This document shows, piece by piece, positions 22,997 to 35,239 of a stretch of DNA of 64,000 nucleotides. The first letter of the stretch is position 1. The number at the start of each line of letters is the position of its first letter. Under the pieces are notes generated by a model. It was not told the origin of the DNA and did no database searches. It saw only the letters and a list, made by a program, of their open reading frames with translations. Origin of the DNA: Podospora bellae-mahoneyi. Lineage: Eukaryota > Ascomycota > Sordariomycetes > Sordariales > Podosporaceae. The DNA lies in contig NW_026946359.1 in NCBI RefSeq assembly GCF_035222275.1, forward strand, positions 1,488,001-1,552,000, written 5' to 3'. Position numbers and translations under genes: made by a program.

Positions 22997-24330
22997 GATT
23001 TTAGATACTGTAAAGAGTTACCGAGGCAAAGAAGGCCCGAAGTGCTAATTATCTAGAGAAAGAGTTCCGTGAAGAATGATTGAGGGCAAGGGCTCTTGAT
23101 GGTGTCAATTCACAGTAAGTTGGGCATCATTTTCTATCAGACCGCAGAGATTGAGGGGGCGGTGCTTTTCTCCAGTCACTCTTGTGGGCGAACCTGAGCA
23201 GAAACAGAGCACAGGTTGTTTGCCTTGGATGCCCCAGGGAGGGGGAAATGGTTGTTGATATTCGCCAATCATCATGCTCTTTGAGCATGTCGGCACTCCG
23301 ACAGTGTGCATTTTCCTGTATCATTTTCCATTCAACAAGCTCGAGGCTCCAATAATGCGTTGCACAACTTGGAGTCTTACGATAAGGCAACTTCCAAGGT
23401 GCAGAAAATGACTGACTGAGGTGTGCTAGGCAGGTAATTCTGATGCAAACTGAGGCTGATGTTGGTGTAGGTTTCCTGAGACATGGTGACATGGATCCCA
23501 GGACTAGAACAGGCCCACCTCTGCGGGAACCGTTGATGAGCGACGGTCCCTGAAACGCACAGATGGGTTCAACGTCCAATTCCACTTTGATTGAGTCTGC
23601 ACGATATCGCTTATATCCAAACTTCGCTAGATACTAGCACTTCCACCATATTGTCTCAGATTCGTGCTGATAAGATGCGATTTCTTTCCCCGGATCGTGT
23701 GTGGGTGCCAAGACACGTGCCGCACATCATGAAAGGTAGCAATTAACGGCATGTTGGCGCTTGCAGTAATGAATAGTGATAGTGCTGACACGAGTTCCAG
23801 GCAATCTGAAAAGGGGCTGAAATACGAATTAAAAAATAACCGTTCGTGTCCTAAATCCCGCTGGTCACGGCAGCTGATGGACAAGAGGTCACCAAGACTT
23901 TTTACCAAGATTTTTGCGATAGACGGCGTCGCGAATCCGTCTTGTCGTTCTTGGGTCAAGCCATGGCATCAGGAACAAGGCAGATGTCCAATTTCTGCAT
24001 CACCCAAAAATACCCCAGAAGGTGCCCACTTTCCAGCATGGCCCCACCATGATTTCCACTAAATGGACATTCAGCCAGCATCACCCTTGTCAATATAGTC
24101 CCAATTCGAACCCTTGACATGTGGGGAGGTTCCCTCCCAGGCACAAGGGACCACGACCCGAAAGTACATAAGGAAGACATGAAACACTTCCAACAGGTGC
24201 TCTTCTTTTATTCATTTCGTCTTGCCAAGTCGTCATTCAGCCCTAAACACCAAACGTTGCTCTTTCGCAACAGTCCATTCTTTCAGCAGTAAAAACAACC
24301 GCCGCGCTCACGGCGACTACAACAATCAAT
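22997..24330. other. Spacer upstream of the STAND relic and of the Kre9-like gene
   Basis: Reverse-strand frames at 23127-23585 and 23627-23959 are long for spacer but show no motif I can name; they could be remnants of another gene. The last 200 bp are the promoter and leader of the secreted protein at 24331. Confidence 0.4.
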
Positions 24331-25042
24331 ATGCGCGTCCTCTCCCTCTTTTCGCTCGCCGCTGCGGCCCTCCCCCTGGCCTCGGCCATCCAGTTCACCT
24401 CGCCCGCCGGCAACTCGACCTTGAACAAGGGCAACTCGTACAAGGTCAAGTGGGATTCCGTCGACACGGATCCTTCCACTTTCAGCATTTACCTCGTCAA
24501 CTTTGTCAACTGGCCCCCCTTTTACACCCAACTCGCCGGCGGTGTTTCCACCGAGTCTGGCGAGTATGAGGTGACCGTTCCCTGCCTTGTTGACGCCTCC
24601 TGGGGCTACCAATTGTGAGTATTTGTGTGTCTGGACGTGCTTTGAGCGCAAAGCTAAACATATTTGCAGCAATGCCATCAACGGCACCAACGTCTATGTC
24701 ATCCACGCTCAGACCCCCAAGTTCTACGTTGGCGAGGGTTCCTGCGATGAGCCCGAGGAGGAGGTCCCCGTTCCCGTGATCACCGACTCCCTCCAGCAGA
24801 CCACCTGCGAGGCCTATACCGTGACCGCCACCCCCGAGCCCACCTGCGATAACTCCGTCTCTACTGTCACTGCCACCGTCACTGCCACTGTCACCGTCGG
24901 TAAGGATGCCCCCGCGGCCCCTGCCACCACCGCTCCTGCCACCCTTCAATACACCCCCGGCTTCCAGTCGGCTGTCAAGGTCTACTCGACCGTTTATGTT
25001 GACCTCTCTGAGGTCATTGACTCTGGCGAGTGCGTGTGCTAA
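24331..25042 (+). CDS. Secreted cell-wall protein with Kre9/Knh1-like N-terminal domain
   Basis: Exons 24331-24614 and 24670-25042 (55-nt intron, GTGAGT/TTTGCAG, splitting a Phe codon) give 218 aa. Residues 1-19 form a signal peptide ending A-S-A. The following Ig-like segment (about 20-115), with F-T-S-P-A-G-N-S-T-L-N-K-G and K-V-K-W-D-S-V-D, is the Ser-Thr-rich GPI-anchored / Kre9-Knh1 family domain linked to beta-1,6-glucan assembly. The C-terminal half is acidic, then Thr/Val-rich with T-V-T-A-T repeats, and ends in C-V-C. No hydrophobic GPI-addition tail is visible, so it is probably soluble or wall-bound rather than GPI-anchored. Cys residues in the second half may pair. A role in wall architecture is inferred from the family. 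Confidence 0.85.
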
Positions 25043-25997
25043 TTTTGTACACATAAGAATTCTAAGTTTCGATTGATGGAAAGGGGCATGTTGTTGTTCA
25101 GCGAAAGATACCCGTCTTTGTTTAATGATAATTCTGTGCCATCGAATGCCAATTTCATCAAGTCAATGGTTCCGTGGAGCGCATCATTTGTCGATGTTTG
25201 ATATCTCCTGGATCACCATGGCAACAGCTTTCAGTTCGTCTTTGCAGTTAGTGGTGTGAGCAATTCGGGTTTTGGGTGATGTTTGGTACGCGTTGGGTGG
25301 CTCTAAGCTACCCAGAGGACGGTTAGTCTAAATACTAGTGCAGCTTCAATTCGTTTGATAGATGTTGCCTTCTCATGGAGCAAAGTCCCGGGTGTCCAAA
25401 GACGAAAAACTTGAGACATGCCCATATCTCGTGTCACATCAGGCGCCGGCCTTCCCATAAACTTCGCGCCCGAGGCTCCAGGTGTTACACAGCATCATTA
25501 AGCTCAGCAGCCAAAGCGATACCTGCAGATCAATATTGTAACGACGGCGCCATGACACAGACCCGACTGGCTGGCACTAGGCGAGACAGATCAGCATTAC
25601 CAACAGGCCGGACGCAACTCGCTAGGAGATCGTCGGACGTCCGGCAGTTGAAGTGAGTCTAGACTTTTATCGACATAGTGTAAAAAGCATTGTGAGCCGT
25701 TGAAGGTATATAACTGCCATCTTGGCGCCGGATATCATGTATTCTCATCCCATGCTCACGACCAGCCATTTTTGTACCCCTCAACCTTCTGCCTTCATTG
25801 TCCTGCATATATTTTTTATCCGATCTCCTCATACATAACAAACACCCACCCAACTGGCAGCTGCCAGGACACCAATGTCATTCTACGCCTTCACACCCTT
25901 CTCCTTCTCCGCCATCTTCCCCAACAGCGCAAATATATCCTTCCACACCCTCCCCAAACCCACCTCTACCCGAACCCAACCCGCACCCGGTAGAACC
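25043..25997. other. Spacer and MFS gene leader
   Basis: No gene recognised. An in-frame upstream ATG at 25875 could extend the MFS protein by 41 residues. Confidence 0.5.
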
Positions 25998-27695
25998 ATG
26001 TCAACCCCCCGTAAACAACACACCTTCACAACCCTCCACTCCCTCTACGCCACCTCAGGCACAGTAACAATCCACTCCTCTTCCTCAGACTCCCCAATCC
26101 TAGTCCCCACCCCTTCTCCCCTTGACCCAAACGACCCCTTATCCTGGCCCCGCCAAAAGAAACGCACCGCCTTCCTCTCCATCTGCACCTTCACCTTCCT
26201 CACAAACTTTGGCATCGGCGGCCTAACCTCCGCCTTTTACCTCATCTCCCTCGAGTTCGAAAAGTCCCTCCCGGAAACATCCGCCCTCCTCCTCTGGCCT
26301 ATCCTCGTCTTGGGCCTCTTCAACTTTTTTTGGGTCCCCCTGGCTAATTACTTTGGTAAACGCCCCGTGTTTGTGCTAAGTTGTGGGTTACTTTTCGCGA
26401 GTTACATCTGGGGGGCTTTGGCGAAGAGTTTTGAGAGTTTGCTATGGAGTAATATCGTTGCTGCTTTTGCGGGGAGCTCGACCGAGGCGTTGGGGGCGGC
26501 GATGGTGAATGATTTGTTTTTCGTCCATGAGCGCGGGGGGAAGATGGGGGTGTATATGAATTTTATTAGTGGGGGGAATACGGTTGGCCCGTTGGTTTGT
26601 GGGTTTGTTGTTACTGTGAGTGCTTTTCTTGATCAAAGGGGGGTTTGTTCAAGAGCTGACTGTGATGTAATTAGGGGTTGAGTTGGAGGTGGCACAAGTG
26701 GATTGCTGCTATGCTGACTGGGATTAACTTTGTAACTGTGGTGTTGATGGTGCCTGAGACGAGATATCACAGGGTTGAAGTGACCGGAGAGGGGGGGCAG
26801 CAAGTGTCGGAGAGCGAAGATAACGGGCAGGAGAAGGGCAAGGTGAGAGGTGACGGTGAACAGGGACAGCAGAGGGAGGGAATAGTCGCGGTTCCGAAGA
26901 AGAGCTGGGTTCAAGAGTTGAGTTTGTGGTCTGGGACGCCAAAAGACGACACGAGCTTGTGGAAGATGTTCCTGAGGCCGCTGCCAATGTTTGCGTATCC
27001 GTGTGTTATTTACTCGTTCCTTGGGTACGCAGTGTCATTGGTGTTGACGGTGGCTGTCAACATTCTCAACTCGTTTGTGCTCCAGGCGCCGCCATACTCG
27101 TGGTCACCAACGGTCAACGGGCTGATCAATATTCCCGGGTTCATCGGGAATCTCCTTGGCAGCTTTGCGGGCGGTTGGCTTGTCGATAAGTTTTGCGACT
27201 GGAGAAGCAGGAAGAACAACGGGGTGTTTGAACCGGAGAATAGGTTGTATCTCTGCATACTTCCGCTGCTGATTACCGGAGCCGGTTGCGTCTTGTTCGG
27301 GTATGGAGTCGAGAGAACACTCCATTGGACCTCATTATTCTTCGGCTACGGAATGGTGTCATTTGCGCTCACAGCAGTCCCCACGATTACGATGGCATAT
27401 GTGTCAGATTCTCTACTGCCAGTTAACTCGGATGCTTTGATGCTTGTCAACGGTACCTCTCTCACTCACTTGCATTCGGATGAAAGAGGCTAACCATGGT
27501 ATAGGGAGCAAAAATATTGTTGCTTTTGGATTTCTTTACGGAATCGTGCCATGGGTTGAAAAGGTTGGCTATGTCGAATGCTTTGGAACTCAAGCAGGAA
27601 TCTATGCTGCTATTATTGCAATGGGAATGGCGGTTTTAATCCCATTTGGCGCTAGAATCAGACATGCCCAGGCAAAATGGAGGATTATCTTGTAA
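25998..27695 (+). CDS. MFS transporter, DHA1-like fungal multidrug/metabolite type
   Basis: Exons 25998-26615, 26675-27452 and 27505-27695 give 528 aa; both introns are short (59 and 52 nt) with GTGAGT/TTAG and GTACCT/TATAG and join in phase. The cytosolic N-terminus ends in D-P-N-D-P-L-S-W-P-R-Q-K-K, the usual entry to TM1 in fungal DHA1-like carriers. Motif A is present as L-A-N-Y-F-G-K-R-P, followed by G-S-S-T-E-A-L-G-A-A and a central acidic loop (about residues 255-300) rich in Glu/Gly/Gln. The second half has about six TM segments, ending in a basic tail. The substrate is not predictable. The ATG at 25875 is an alternative start, but its 41 extra residues look unlike the family. The coding strand is C-rich to about 26340 and G-rich after. 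Confidence 0.87.
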
Positions 27696-28332
27696 TTTAT
27701 GACCGGAAGGACGATGTTAGGTATTTCGAGAGAATAAAGCAGCCCCTGGGGTTCAAAGATATTTATCGATCAGTCAGTAATTTTAACATGATGATACTTA
27801 TGTGTCGTTAGATAAAAAGAATTCAGGGTGTAGGTGGTGATGGATTGGATCGACCGCCATGTTCGTGATGTTTCCCTGGTGTTGAGTTGGTGGACCACCC
27901 CCACCCTTGCAAGGCTGCATGTGAAAAGACAGACTGATAAGATGAGACCCACTCTTTCCCACGTGTGGATTCACTGATAAGCGTGATTATCCACACGCGA
28001 TTGGTCAGACACTTGACAAGGCTGCATGGTGGGGCAACTTTTTGCGATTTCTCGTCGCCAACCACTTTCGCAACAGAGCTCCGGCTGCCCACGCCATCAC
28101 TGAATCACTATTTTGGAAGCAAAACTAGCAACGAGCCTCGAAGACCTCCCCATATCACTCGATTTATTTGTCATTGATTCGAGATCGAGACACAACAGTC
28201 ACAATAGTTTGTTACCAATATCTCAACATCGCCTGTTTGAACAAGGTCCGCAAAAGCCATCTCTTCATTCCACGCGACCACCACCACTGAACCCTGATTG
28301 AGCGCGCCCGTCTGCCGCATCCTCCCGCCTCA
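27696..28332. other. Spacer between the MFS gene and rpc6
   Basis: About 640 bp. CCACACGTGTG-like and GTGGATTCAC/CGTGATTATCCAC-type inverted words lie near 27955-28000. No gene. Confidence 0.5.
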
Positions 28333-29611
28333 ATGGCGGCGCCAAATTCCGAGGCCGACCAGGCCAAGCTCCAGATCTTCAAAGATGAGCTTTACGATAC
28401 TATCAGGGAACATGGCAGCGAAACCCGTGTCTTCAGCCAGGCCGACCTCAATGGTCTGGGCGTCATCCCCAACAACGACGTCAGGATACTTGTCGATGTC
28501 ATTCAGATGCTCACCAATGAAAAGCTCCTCATTGGTGTTCATTTACCGGGCGGAGAACTGGGTTGGAAATGGCGAAGCAGAGAGGATGCCAAGAAGTACG
28601 TTTCCTTCTCTCAGATCTTCTCACTAGCCCACCCTGAATGCTAACTGCTCTTCGTTCTCCAGGTATACCTCCCTTCCAGACGAACCGACCAGGCTCGTAT
28701 ACGGCGAAATCGACCAAGCCGGCCAAGACGGTGTCTGGATCCGACACATCAAGCTCCGAATCAACATCCAAGATGCCACCCTCAAGGCCTGCATCAAGTT
28801 CCTCGAGTCCAAAGGGTTCATCTCGTCCATGACCAACGTCGAGATGCCCAACCGGAAGATGTACATCAGAGCCGACCTCAAACCCTCCGAGCGCGCAACC
28901 GGCGGTCCTTGGTTCACAGACGGTGAGCTAGACGAGGCCTTTATTAAAGTCATCGAAGGTATCATTTTCGAGTACATCAAGACCCGCAGCGCATACTTTT
29001 CCAGGGGCGCGGTCCTCCCTCAAAGACAACCAAAGAAGGGCGTAGTTACCGGGGATGCCAGAGGTGTCAAGAGAACAGCGACTGACATCTCCAACGACGA
29101 CGCGACACCCGCCCCTGCTCCAGCGACAAAGGCTGCCCCTCCACCGCCAAAGGGCAAGCCAATGTACCTCCCCATGCCGGCCGGGTACAAGAAATACCCT
29201 ACCGTCAACGATATTACAGAGTTTATCCACAACCAAAAGGTCAGCACTGCTATGCTTGGTGTTGCGGACATCCAGGCGTTGGTCGACGTGCTGGTATTTG
29301 ACGGCCTGATTGAGCCGATCCAAGTCCACAATCGTAAGGGGTACAGGGTGGTGCGGCCAACAAAGCAGGACACAGTGTCGTATGCCAAGCGGCAGCAGGA
29401 CCGAGAATCGCATCCAGAATCGGGGGATATAGTGTTAGGCCCTCCGCCGCTGAGCAGCGCAGTGACTGAGGCACCGTGCGGTAAATGCCCGGTGTTTGAA
29501 CTGTGCCAGGAGGGTGGACCGGTTGCGCCGAGCACGTGTGTTTATTTTCAGGAGTGGTTGGGCTTGAAAGAGCCTGCTGTTGCTACTGCCAACGGAACGG
29601 CTCCACCATGA
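28333..29611 (+). CDS. rpc34: RNA polymerase III subunit RPC6 (C34/RPC39)
   Basis: Exons 28333-28595 and 28663-29611 (67-nt intron, GTACGT donor, CTAAC branch, CTCCAG acceptor, splitting a Lys codon) give 403 aa. Two winged-helix domains cover about residues 10-90 and 95-175 (F-S-Q-A-D-L-N-G-L ... I-R-H-I-K-L-R-I-N-I ... S-K-G-F-I), followed by a low-complexity Ala/Pro linker and a third winged-helix region (about 270-340). The C-terminus carries C-G-K-C-P-V-F-E-L-C ... C-V-Y-F, the four-Cys iron-sulfur cluster motif of this subunit. RPC34, with RPC31 and RPC82, forms the initiation trimer that meets TFIIIB on tRNA and 5S genes in the nucleus. No defect was seen. Confidence 0.95.
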
Positions 29612-29989
29612 GGTCAGCTACGCATGGGCAAATTAATGAAATTCTGGTAAATATTTTAAGCATGGAGTTAGTGTAGTTTAGTAATCGGGTACTGAGTTGT
29701 AAATATAACTGATCCACCTGGCGGAAGAGCGCGACTTTGTCATCTCACGATTCTTGGCAATTCCGTTGTTAGGGGGCGGAAGCATTGTTTACCATCTACT
29801 TCATTCAAACATAGTCCCAGATGTTGGTAACGACCTGGCAGCAAGATAATTCATGGATGAAACAATGTGAAGGCCAATGAAGTGGTGCTTTTATATTCTC
29901 CAACCTCCTAGAGGTCCACAAGACAATATGCTAACCATATCACTGAACCACCCTCCTTCGTTCCGAAATCAACCATCGATTTAGTTGAT
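29612..29989. other. Convergent 3' spacer rpc6 / cyclophilin
   Basis: Facing 3' UTRs with no other feature; a short TTTAGTTGA triplication sits at the cyclophilin end (about 29975-29998). Confidence 0.6.
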
Positions 29990-30769
29990 TTAGTTGATCT
30001 CACCGGAGTCCTCAATGGTGGGCTTCTTGAGACCAGGCTTGATGGCACCGGAGCCGGAGCCGGTAGCCTCAAGGAGCTTGACGACGCGCATGGACTCATC
30101 ATCGGCAACCTCACCGAAGACGACGTGGCGGCCATCGAGCCAAGAGGTCTTCACGGTGGTGATGAAGAACTGGGAGCCGTTGCTGTGAGGGTTCAGGTCA
30201 GCTTTGTGATCAATTGAACGGGGAAATTCCGAACAGATTAATGACTCACGTGTTGGGGCCGGCGTTGGCCATGGAGAGGAGACCAGGGCGGGTGTGCTTG
30301 ATCTGGAAGTTCTCGTCGGCAAACTTCTCGCCGTAGATGGACTTGCCACCGGTACCGTTGCCACGGGTGAAGTCACCACCCTGGAGCATGAAGTCGGGGA
30401 TGATGCGGTGGAAGGAAGAGCCCTTGTAGCCGAAGCCGTTCTGGCCAGTGCAGAGCTCACGGAAGTTACGGGTGGTGATGGGGACAACTTCGTCGTAGAG
30501 GTTGAACTTGATAGTACCCTCCTGCTCTACGCGATTGTCAGTATCATGGGATTGCCAGGCGTTGAACAACGTCAATGGAATAGATGGAAGGATGGCTACA
30601 TACCGGCGATCTCGTTGTTGGGGCGGCCCTGGCTATCAAAGCCGGTGGGACCAGACCAAGAGACCTTGAAGAAGCTATTGTATGACCGTTAGCATAGCTT
30701 CCACAAGCTGATGGTGGGGCATTGTCTCTGTTGACCCTGGAAGACAGCGACTTACACTTGAGGGGCCAT
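29990..30769 (-). CDS. cpa1: Cyclophilin A-type peptidyl-prolyl cis-trans isomerase
   Basis: Four exons on the minus strand (30769-30756, 30674-30604, 30526-30250, 30182-29990) give 184 aa; the tiny first exon encodes only four full codons. Introns (81, 77 and 67 nt) have GTAAG, GTATG and GTGAGT donors and join in phase. The core holds [22 protein letters not shown] with the catalytic Arg and Phe, [15 protein letters not shown], and [12 protein letters not shown] with the cyclosporin-contacting Trp. A C-terminal extension ([13 protein letters not shown]) follows the fold. It catalyses prolyl isomerisation in the cytosol and is the expected cyclosporin A target. No mitochondrial presequence is visible. 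The gene diverges from the ENTH gene. Confidence 0.94.
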
Positions 30770-32281
30770 GTTGATTGATGAGACTGAGAAAGCTCTAACG
30801 GAGTTTCTGATGTTGGATTGGATAGACGACGAAAAGGTGGAAGAGAATGGAGCAGTGGGAAGTTGGTGAAAGAGGGAGGAAGGTCGAGGAAGAGCAGAGC
30901 AACCGCGGGGTAGGAGGGGTCGAAACATTTTCCGGGCTGGCGAGAAACTGGGTTAGTGCTCCACATGGACCAATAAAAAAAGCTATCCCTGAACAGGTAC
31001 GTATACTTCACGTGAGAAAGGAGGGGCCTGTTGTGGTGTTGTCCAACCATGGCAGGGGTCATGCTTTGCCGCCCCTCACCGTCTGGTTGCTCAGCAGCTA
31101 GTACAGCACGCCCCCAGCAACGCTGGCGTGGGGCATGGTTTGAGGCGAACAAGATGACGGTGAACGTTCAGGACGAAGCCAACTCTGTATGTAGCCATGG
31201 CCTTTTTGTAGCAAGAGGAGGAAGAGTTGAGACGATGAGGGCAGTGACAGAGAGACACGGGGGAGACAATTCTTGTCTTCAAGCAACCGCTTGGCTGCCG
31301 GGAAGGGGACACTGAACAACGAGACTGGACATCCCACTTCTTTGCTGACCCCCTCATGCCCATCCTCCCTCCCTCTGATCCGTGGCGATCGCGAATTGCC
31401 CCAGCCTGCAGAGGAGGGGGAACCAGATGCGGGCCGAGCTGCACGCCAATTGGCGCAGCACGTTGTTTGTCCCACGGACTGGAATCGTAGTTGGCTCAGC
31501 CCATCTCCACTGGCAGCAGTGAGAGTATCACTGCCGGCTGACATGGTGCCATCTTCTTTTTTCGAGGAAGTGGGATGTCGGAAACAACAAGTGAAGCCAA
31601 CAACCTAAGACTGGGAAACATGGAAAGCAGGTGCAATCATCACCCAAACACCTTGTGTTTGCTTCCCCCCTTTGAGCACGGTAACCCGTCCAGGGGCTAG
31701 TTCCCAACCTCACCAGGTTGAGGAAGCTGTATCCTTGAGCTCCCAGCCGAGCTTCAAATAGTAGGCGGGAATGACTGACTGAAAGAAGGAAAGAGAGGCA
31801 CGCACCTTTCGAGTGGAACTTTACTTATAATACAGAAAGAGAAGAATAATACACAGCTGAGAGCTGGACGAATTGAAGCACGACGGTGACGGAATGGACA
31901 AGTTCGATGGTGATGGAAAGCACTCCAAAATTTCTCTCTCTTGAGCTCTCCCACTGGCGCAAACTCTCTGAAGCTTTTCCGAGCATAGACCCACCTGGGC
32001 AGGTCCATTTGATGCCTTGATGCCTCAGGCTGCAATGGCTATTCAGACCCACTTTCAGCAGTGCCGCGCCCAGATCCCCAGAGCCCAAAGTGTCTTGGCT
32101 GCGGCGGTTGGGAAACCGCAAGGTGTCCGTCCTCTTAACTCCACAATATCGGTTCAACATCGAATGCGACAGCAGCAGGTCGACTCCCAAGTCCGCCGAC
32201 ACAAGCAAAGCTATAGCATTGCCTTGTCGCTCTGATACTCAACAATTTCACGCTGGATAATCGTCAGGATTCTTCTTCACA
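30770..32281. other. Divergent promoter region, cyclophilin / ENTH adaptor
   Basis: About 1.5 kb. Open frames here show no family signal. No repeats or RNA recognised. Confidence 0.55.
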
Positions 32282-33948
32282 ATGGATTTGAACAGTCTCC
32301 GGCAGACCGTCACCAACCTGACACTTTACGATGTCAAGGCCGGTGTGCGCAAGGTCCAGAATGGTAGGTTTGATGCGCCCGACTCCAGGTCTTCCCACAT
32401 GTGCTAAACCATGCTTCCGTGTACAGCCGTCATGAACTTCACCGAGATGGAGGCCAAGGTGCGCGAGGCCACAAATAATGAACCTTGGGGCGCATCCTCA
32501 ACTCAGATGCAGGAGATTGCGGATGGCACTTTCAACTAGTACGTGGTGTTACCGGCCACACATACCAAGACACAGTCTAACCATCATTCTCTTCCAGCCA
32601 AACCCTGAACGAGATTATGCCCATGATCTATCGCCGCTTTACCGAAAAGTCCGCCGAAGAGTGGCGCCAGATCTACAAGGCCCTCCAACTTCTCGAGTAC
32701 CTGATCAAGCACGGCTCCGAACGCGTTATCGACGATGCTCGCTCCCACATTACTCTGCTCAAAATGCTTCGCCAGTTTCACTTCATTGACCAAAACGGCA
32801 AAGACCAGGGTGTTAACGTTCGCCATCGCGCCAAGGAACTTGCTGAGCTTCTTGGGGATGTTGACAGGATCCGGTCGGAGCGCAAGAAGGCACGTGCGAT
32901 CAAGGGCAAGTTTGTAGGCATGCAGGGTGGCTCTGGAATGGGAAGCAGCAGTCGATATGGTGGCTTTGGGAGCAACTCGGACGGGTACAGTGGGGGCGGC
33001 GGTGGTGGCAGCAGCTCGACTTATGGTGGTGATGCTAGAGGTGTGTACGGGGACGGTGGAGGCTTCGGCGGACAACAAAGCAGCGATTTTGGTCGAACAC
33101 AAGCACGCGGGGAACAGTTTGAGGAGTATGACGAGTTTGATGGGGATGAACGGCCAGCTGGTGGTGCTTCGTCTTCAAGCACCCCAAGGGTGAAGCGAGA
33201 CACATCCGAAAGAGCCGGTGTTAAGAAGACCACTGAACCGGCGAAGAAGAAGGCCCCTGAGGTCGATCTGTTTTCGTTCGACGAGCCCGCCACAACCTCT
33301 ACCCCTTCTCTGGCTGATGCCCCGGCTGCTTCGAGCGCTGCACTCACCAATGATGACGACGACGACTTCGACGATTTCCAATCGGCAGTGCCGGCTGTTG
33401 CTGCTGCCCCTGCGACCCAGTTCGCCGCTCCCCAGCCTGTCTCTGCCCCCCAACAAGCCAATCTGAGCGGCATGGTCGCCATGTCGTCTATCTCTCCGCC
33501 GCCAAGCTCAACCGCCACGCCCTCCGGCAACTTTTCGGCCTTCTCAACGCCTTTGTCTGCGACTACTCTCTCTCCTGCTGCGAAGCCAGCAGGGTTCCAA
33601 GCCTCTACACCAAACTACTTTTCTTCGGTTCAGGCGGCATCTCCAGCAGCACCTGTGACAAAGCCTGCTGCTGCCCCTGCCTCCTTCGGCGGGCTGAAGC
33701 CAGTCACCAGTGGCTCCAAGCCAGCAGCACCCGCAGCTGGAGGCGACGCTTTCGGTTCTCTCTGGTCTCAAGCCAGTGTAGGCCTCAAGAAGAGTACCCC
33801 CACTGGGCCTGGGCCGACAATTGGACAGCTCGCGAAGGAGAAAAGCAGTGCTGGCATCTGGGGTGCGGCCAGCTCTTCTTCTCCCGCTGCTGCTAAGCCG
33901 GCGGGTAGCAAGCCGCTTGGCAATGGTCTTGATGATTTGCTGGGCTGA
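32282..33948 (+). CDS. ent3: ENTH-domain clathrin adaptor, Ent3/epsinR type
   Basis: Exons 32282-32363, 32427-32538 and 32598-33948 (63- and 59-nt introns) give 514 aa. The ENTH domain covers about residues 10-150: V-M-N-F-T-E-M-E-A-K-V-R-E-A-T-N-N-E-P-W-G is the phosphoinositide-binding helix region, then Y-K-A-L-Q-L-L-E-Y-L and E-R-K-K-A. The remainder is disordered: a Gly/Ser/Tyr-rich stretch (170-215), acidic and Lys segments, and Ala/Pro/Ser repeats. D-D-D-F-D-D-F-Q near residue 323 is the acidic Phe motif that binds gamma-ear (GAE) domains of AP-1/GGA. Ent3-type adaptors work in trans-Golgi to endosome traffic on PI(3,5)P2/PI4P membranes. There are no ubiquitin-interacting motifs, which argues for Ent3/Ent5 rather than Ent1/Ent2. 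Confidence 0.9.
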
Positions 33949-35239
33949 GATCTGATTGTGTCCTTTCAATGCTAATTTCTGATATTATTTACGCTGCTTT
34001 TCACGGGGATAGTTGGGGAGGCTAGAAGGTCTGTCTTGATAAGATAGTCATGCAGATGGCTTTCGGAGTATGGCGTGCCAAAATTGATCTTCAGCGTTAT
34101 GCATGCATCTGAGTGGTTGTTCCAGCAATATTGCCAAGAGTGGCTGTCTGGGGATGTGGTCTCAAAAGGGGCTGGCCAGGGGCAGCTGTCCAACCCGGCC
34201 GAGCAATCGGCCCGGAGATCGAGGTGTTCCGCAGCGGCAATCATTCTACGACACAACATCATCTGAAAGCTGATCCGTCATGCGGAAGTTTGCCGATGTC
34301 GCCGTCCCTTCTCTCCGACGGCCTGTGCTTGAGCTGCACCATGTTTACTACGTGTTTTGTTGTGTTTAATGCTTACTCAAAATAGCCAAGTCCAGCAGAT
34401 ACCCTATCCTAAGGTAGTGTAGTTCAGCTTGACAGATTCCGCTGCTTACTCGATTATTGACCCCAAGACCGTTACTCGTCCTGGAACATACAGTTACCTC
34501 GGTTTAGCCAGACTTGAGGATGACTCACTGCCAGCTCCGTCCGCAACCATCGGTTCCCTTTCCTCCCGGCCCCGGCACCGTTTTGCGGCCGGCTTGGCAT
34601 TCTTACACCCGCAGATCCACGTTTCCCGGCCGCATCCTTCGGGGCCCAGGTTCTTTTCATCTCATGTTCTCACCATTTGCCCTACTGGGAAAATCGTCCC
34701 AACCGCCGACGGTGGCCTGGCTGGGCCTTTTAAATGATCGACTTCAGAGTTTTGGAGTCAGACTCGATACAACACCAAGTCGATCATTCCTTCCTTCCAC
34801 CTTCTTCAACTGTCAAATCGAACGGTTTGGACACTCGAGCGACTAACATCTTTCCCAGAAAGGGAATCGCTATGATGGTCTGGTGGTAAATACATCTGAA
34901 GGGCGGTGTGTGATCAGCGAAACTGCTGCAATGAGGCCGTGTCATGGATGACTGGGCCGGTGAAGCTTAGAGAATATATCTTCATTTGGAGTTGCTGTTG
35001 CTCTTTGTGATTATGGGTAGTCGATCCTGGAATCCCTCAACTATCGCCTCTGGCTCTGATACATGTACCCGGTGGCCGACGGTGGTTTGTCCAACGCTTT
35101 CGAATCCGATCTTGTTGCGAGTTCACCTTTCTTTTTCTCTACTTGAGGTTGAGAAAAGACATCCTTTGACTCTACTTTTTTATTGCATGGCATCGTCCAG
35201 GCAGGGCATGCCAAGGTTTATGAGACAGTCTAAGCCATC
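33949..35239. other. Spacer and promoter of the four-TM protein
   Basis: No gene recognised. A TTTTAAAT element at about 34729-34737 may be a core promoter with a long leader, but this is weak. Confidence 0.5.

Noticed and set aside
23127-23959. Reverse-strand frames upstream of the STAND relic as a further gene
   Set aside because: Coding-like length but no motif, start context or splice structure that I could support; left as spacer.
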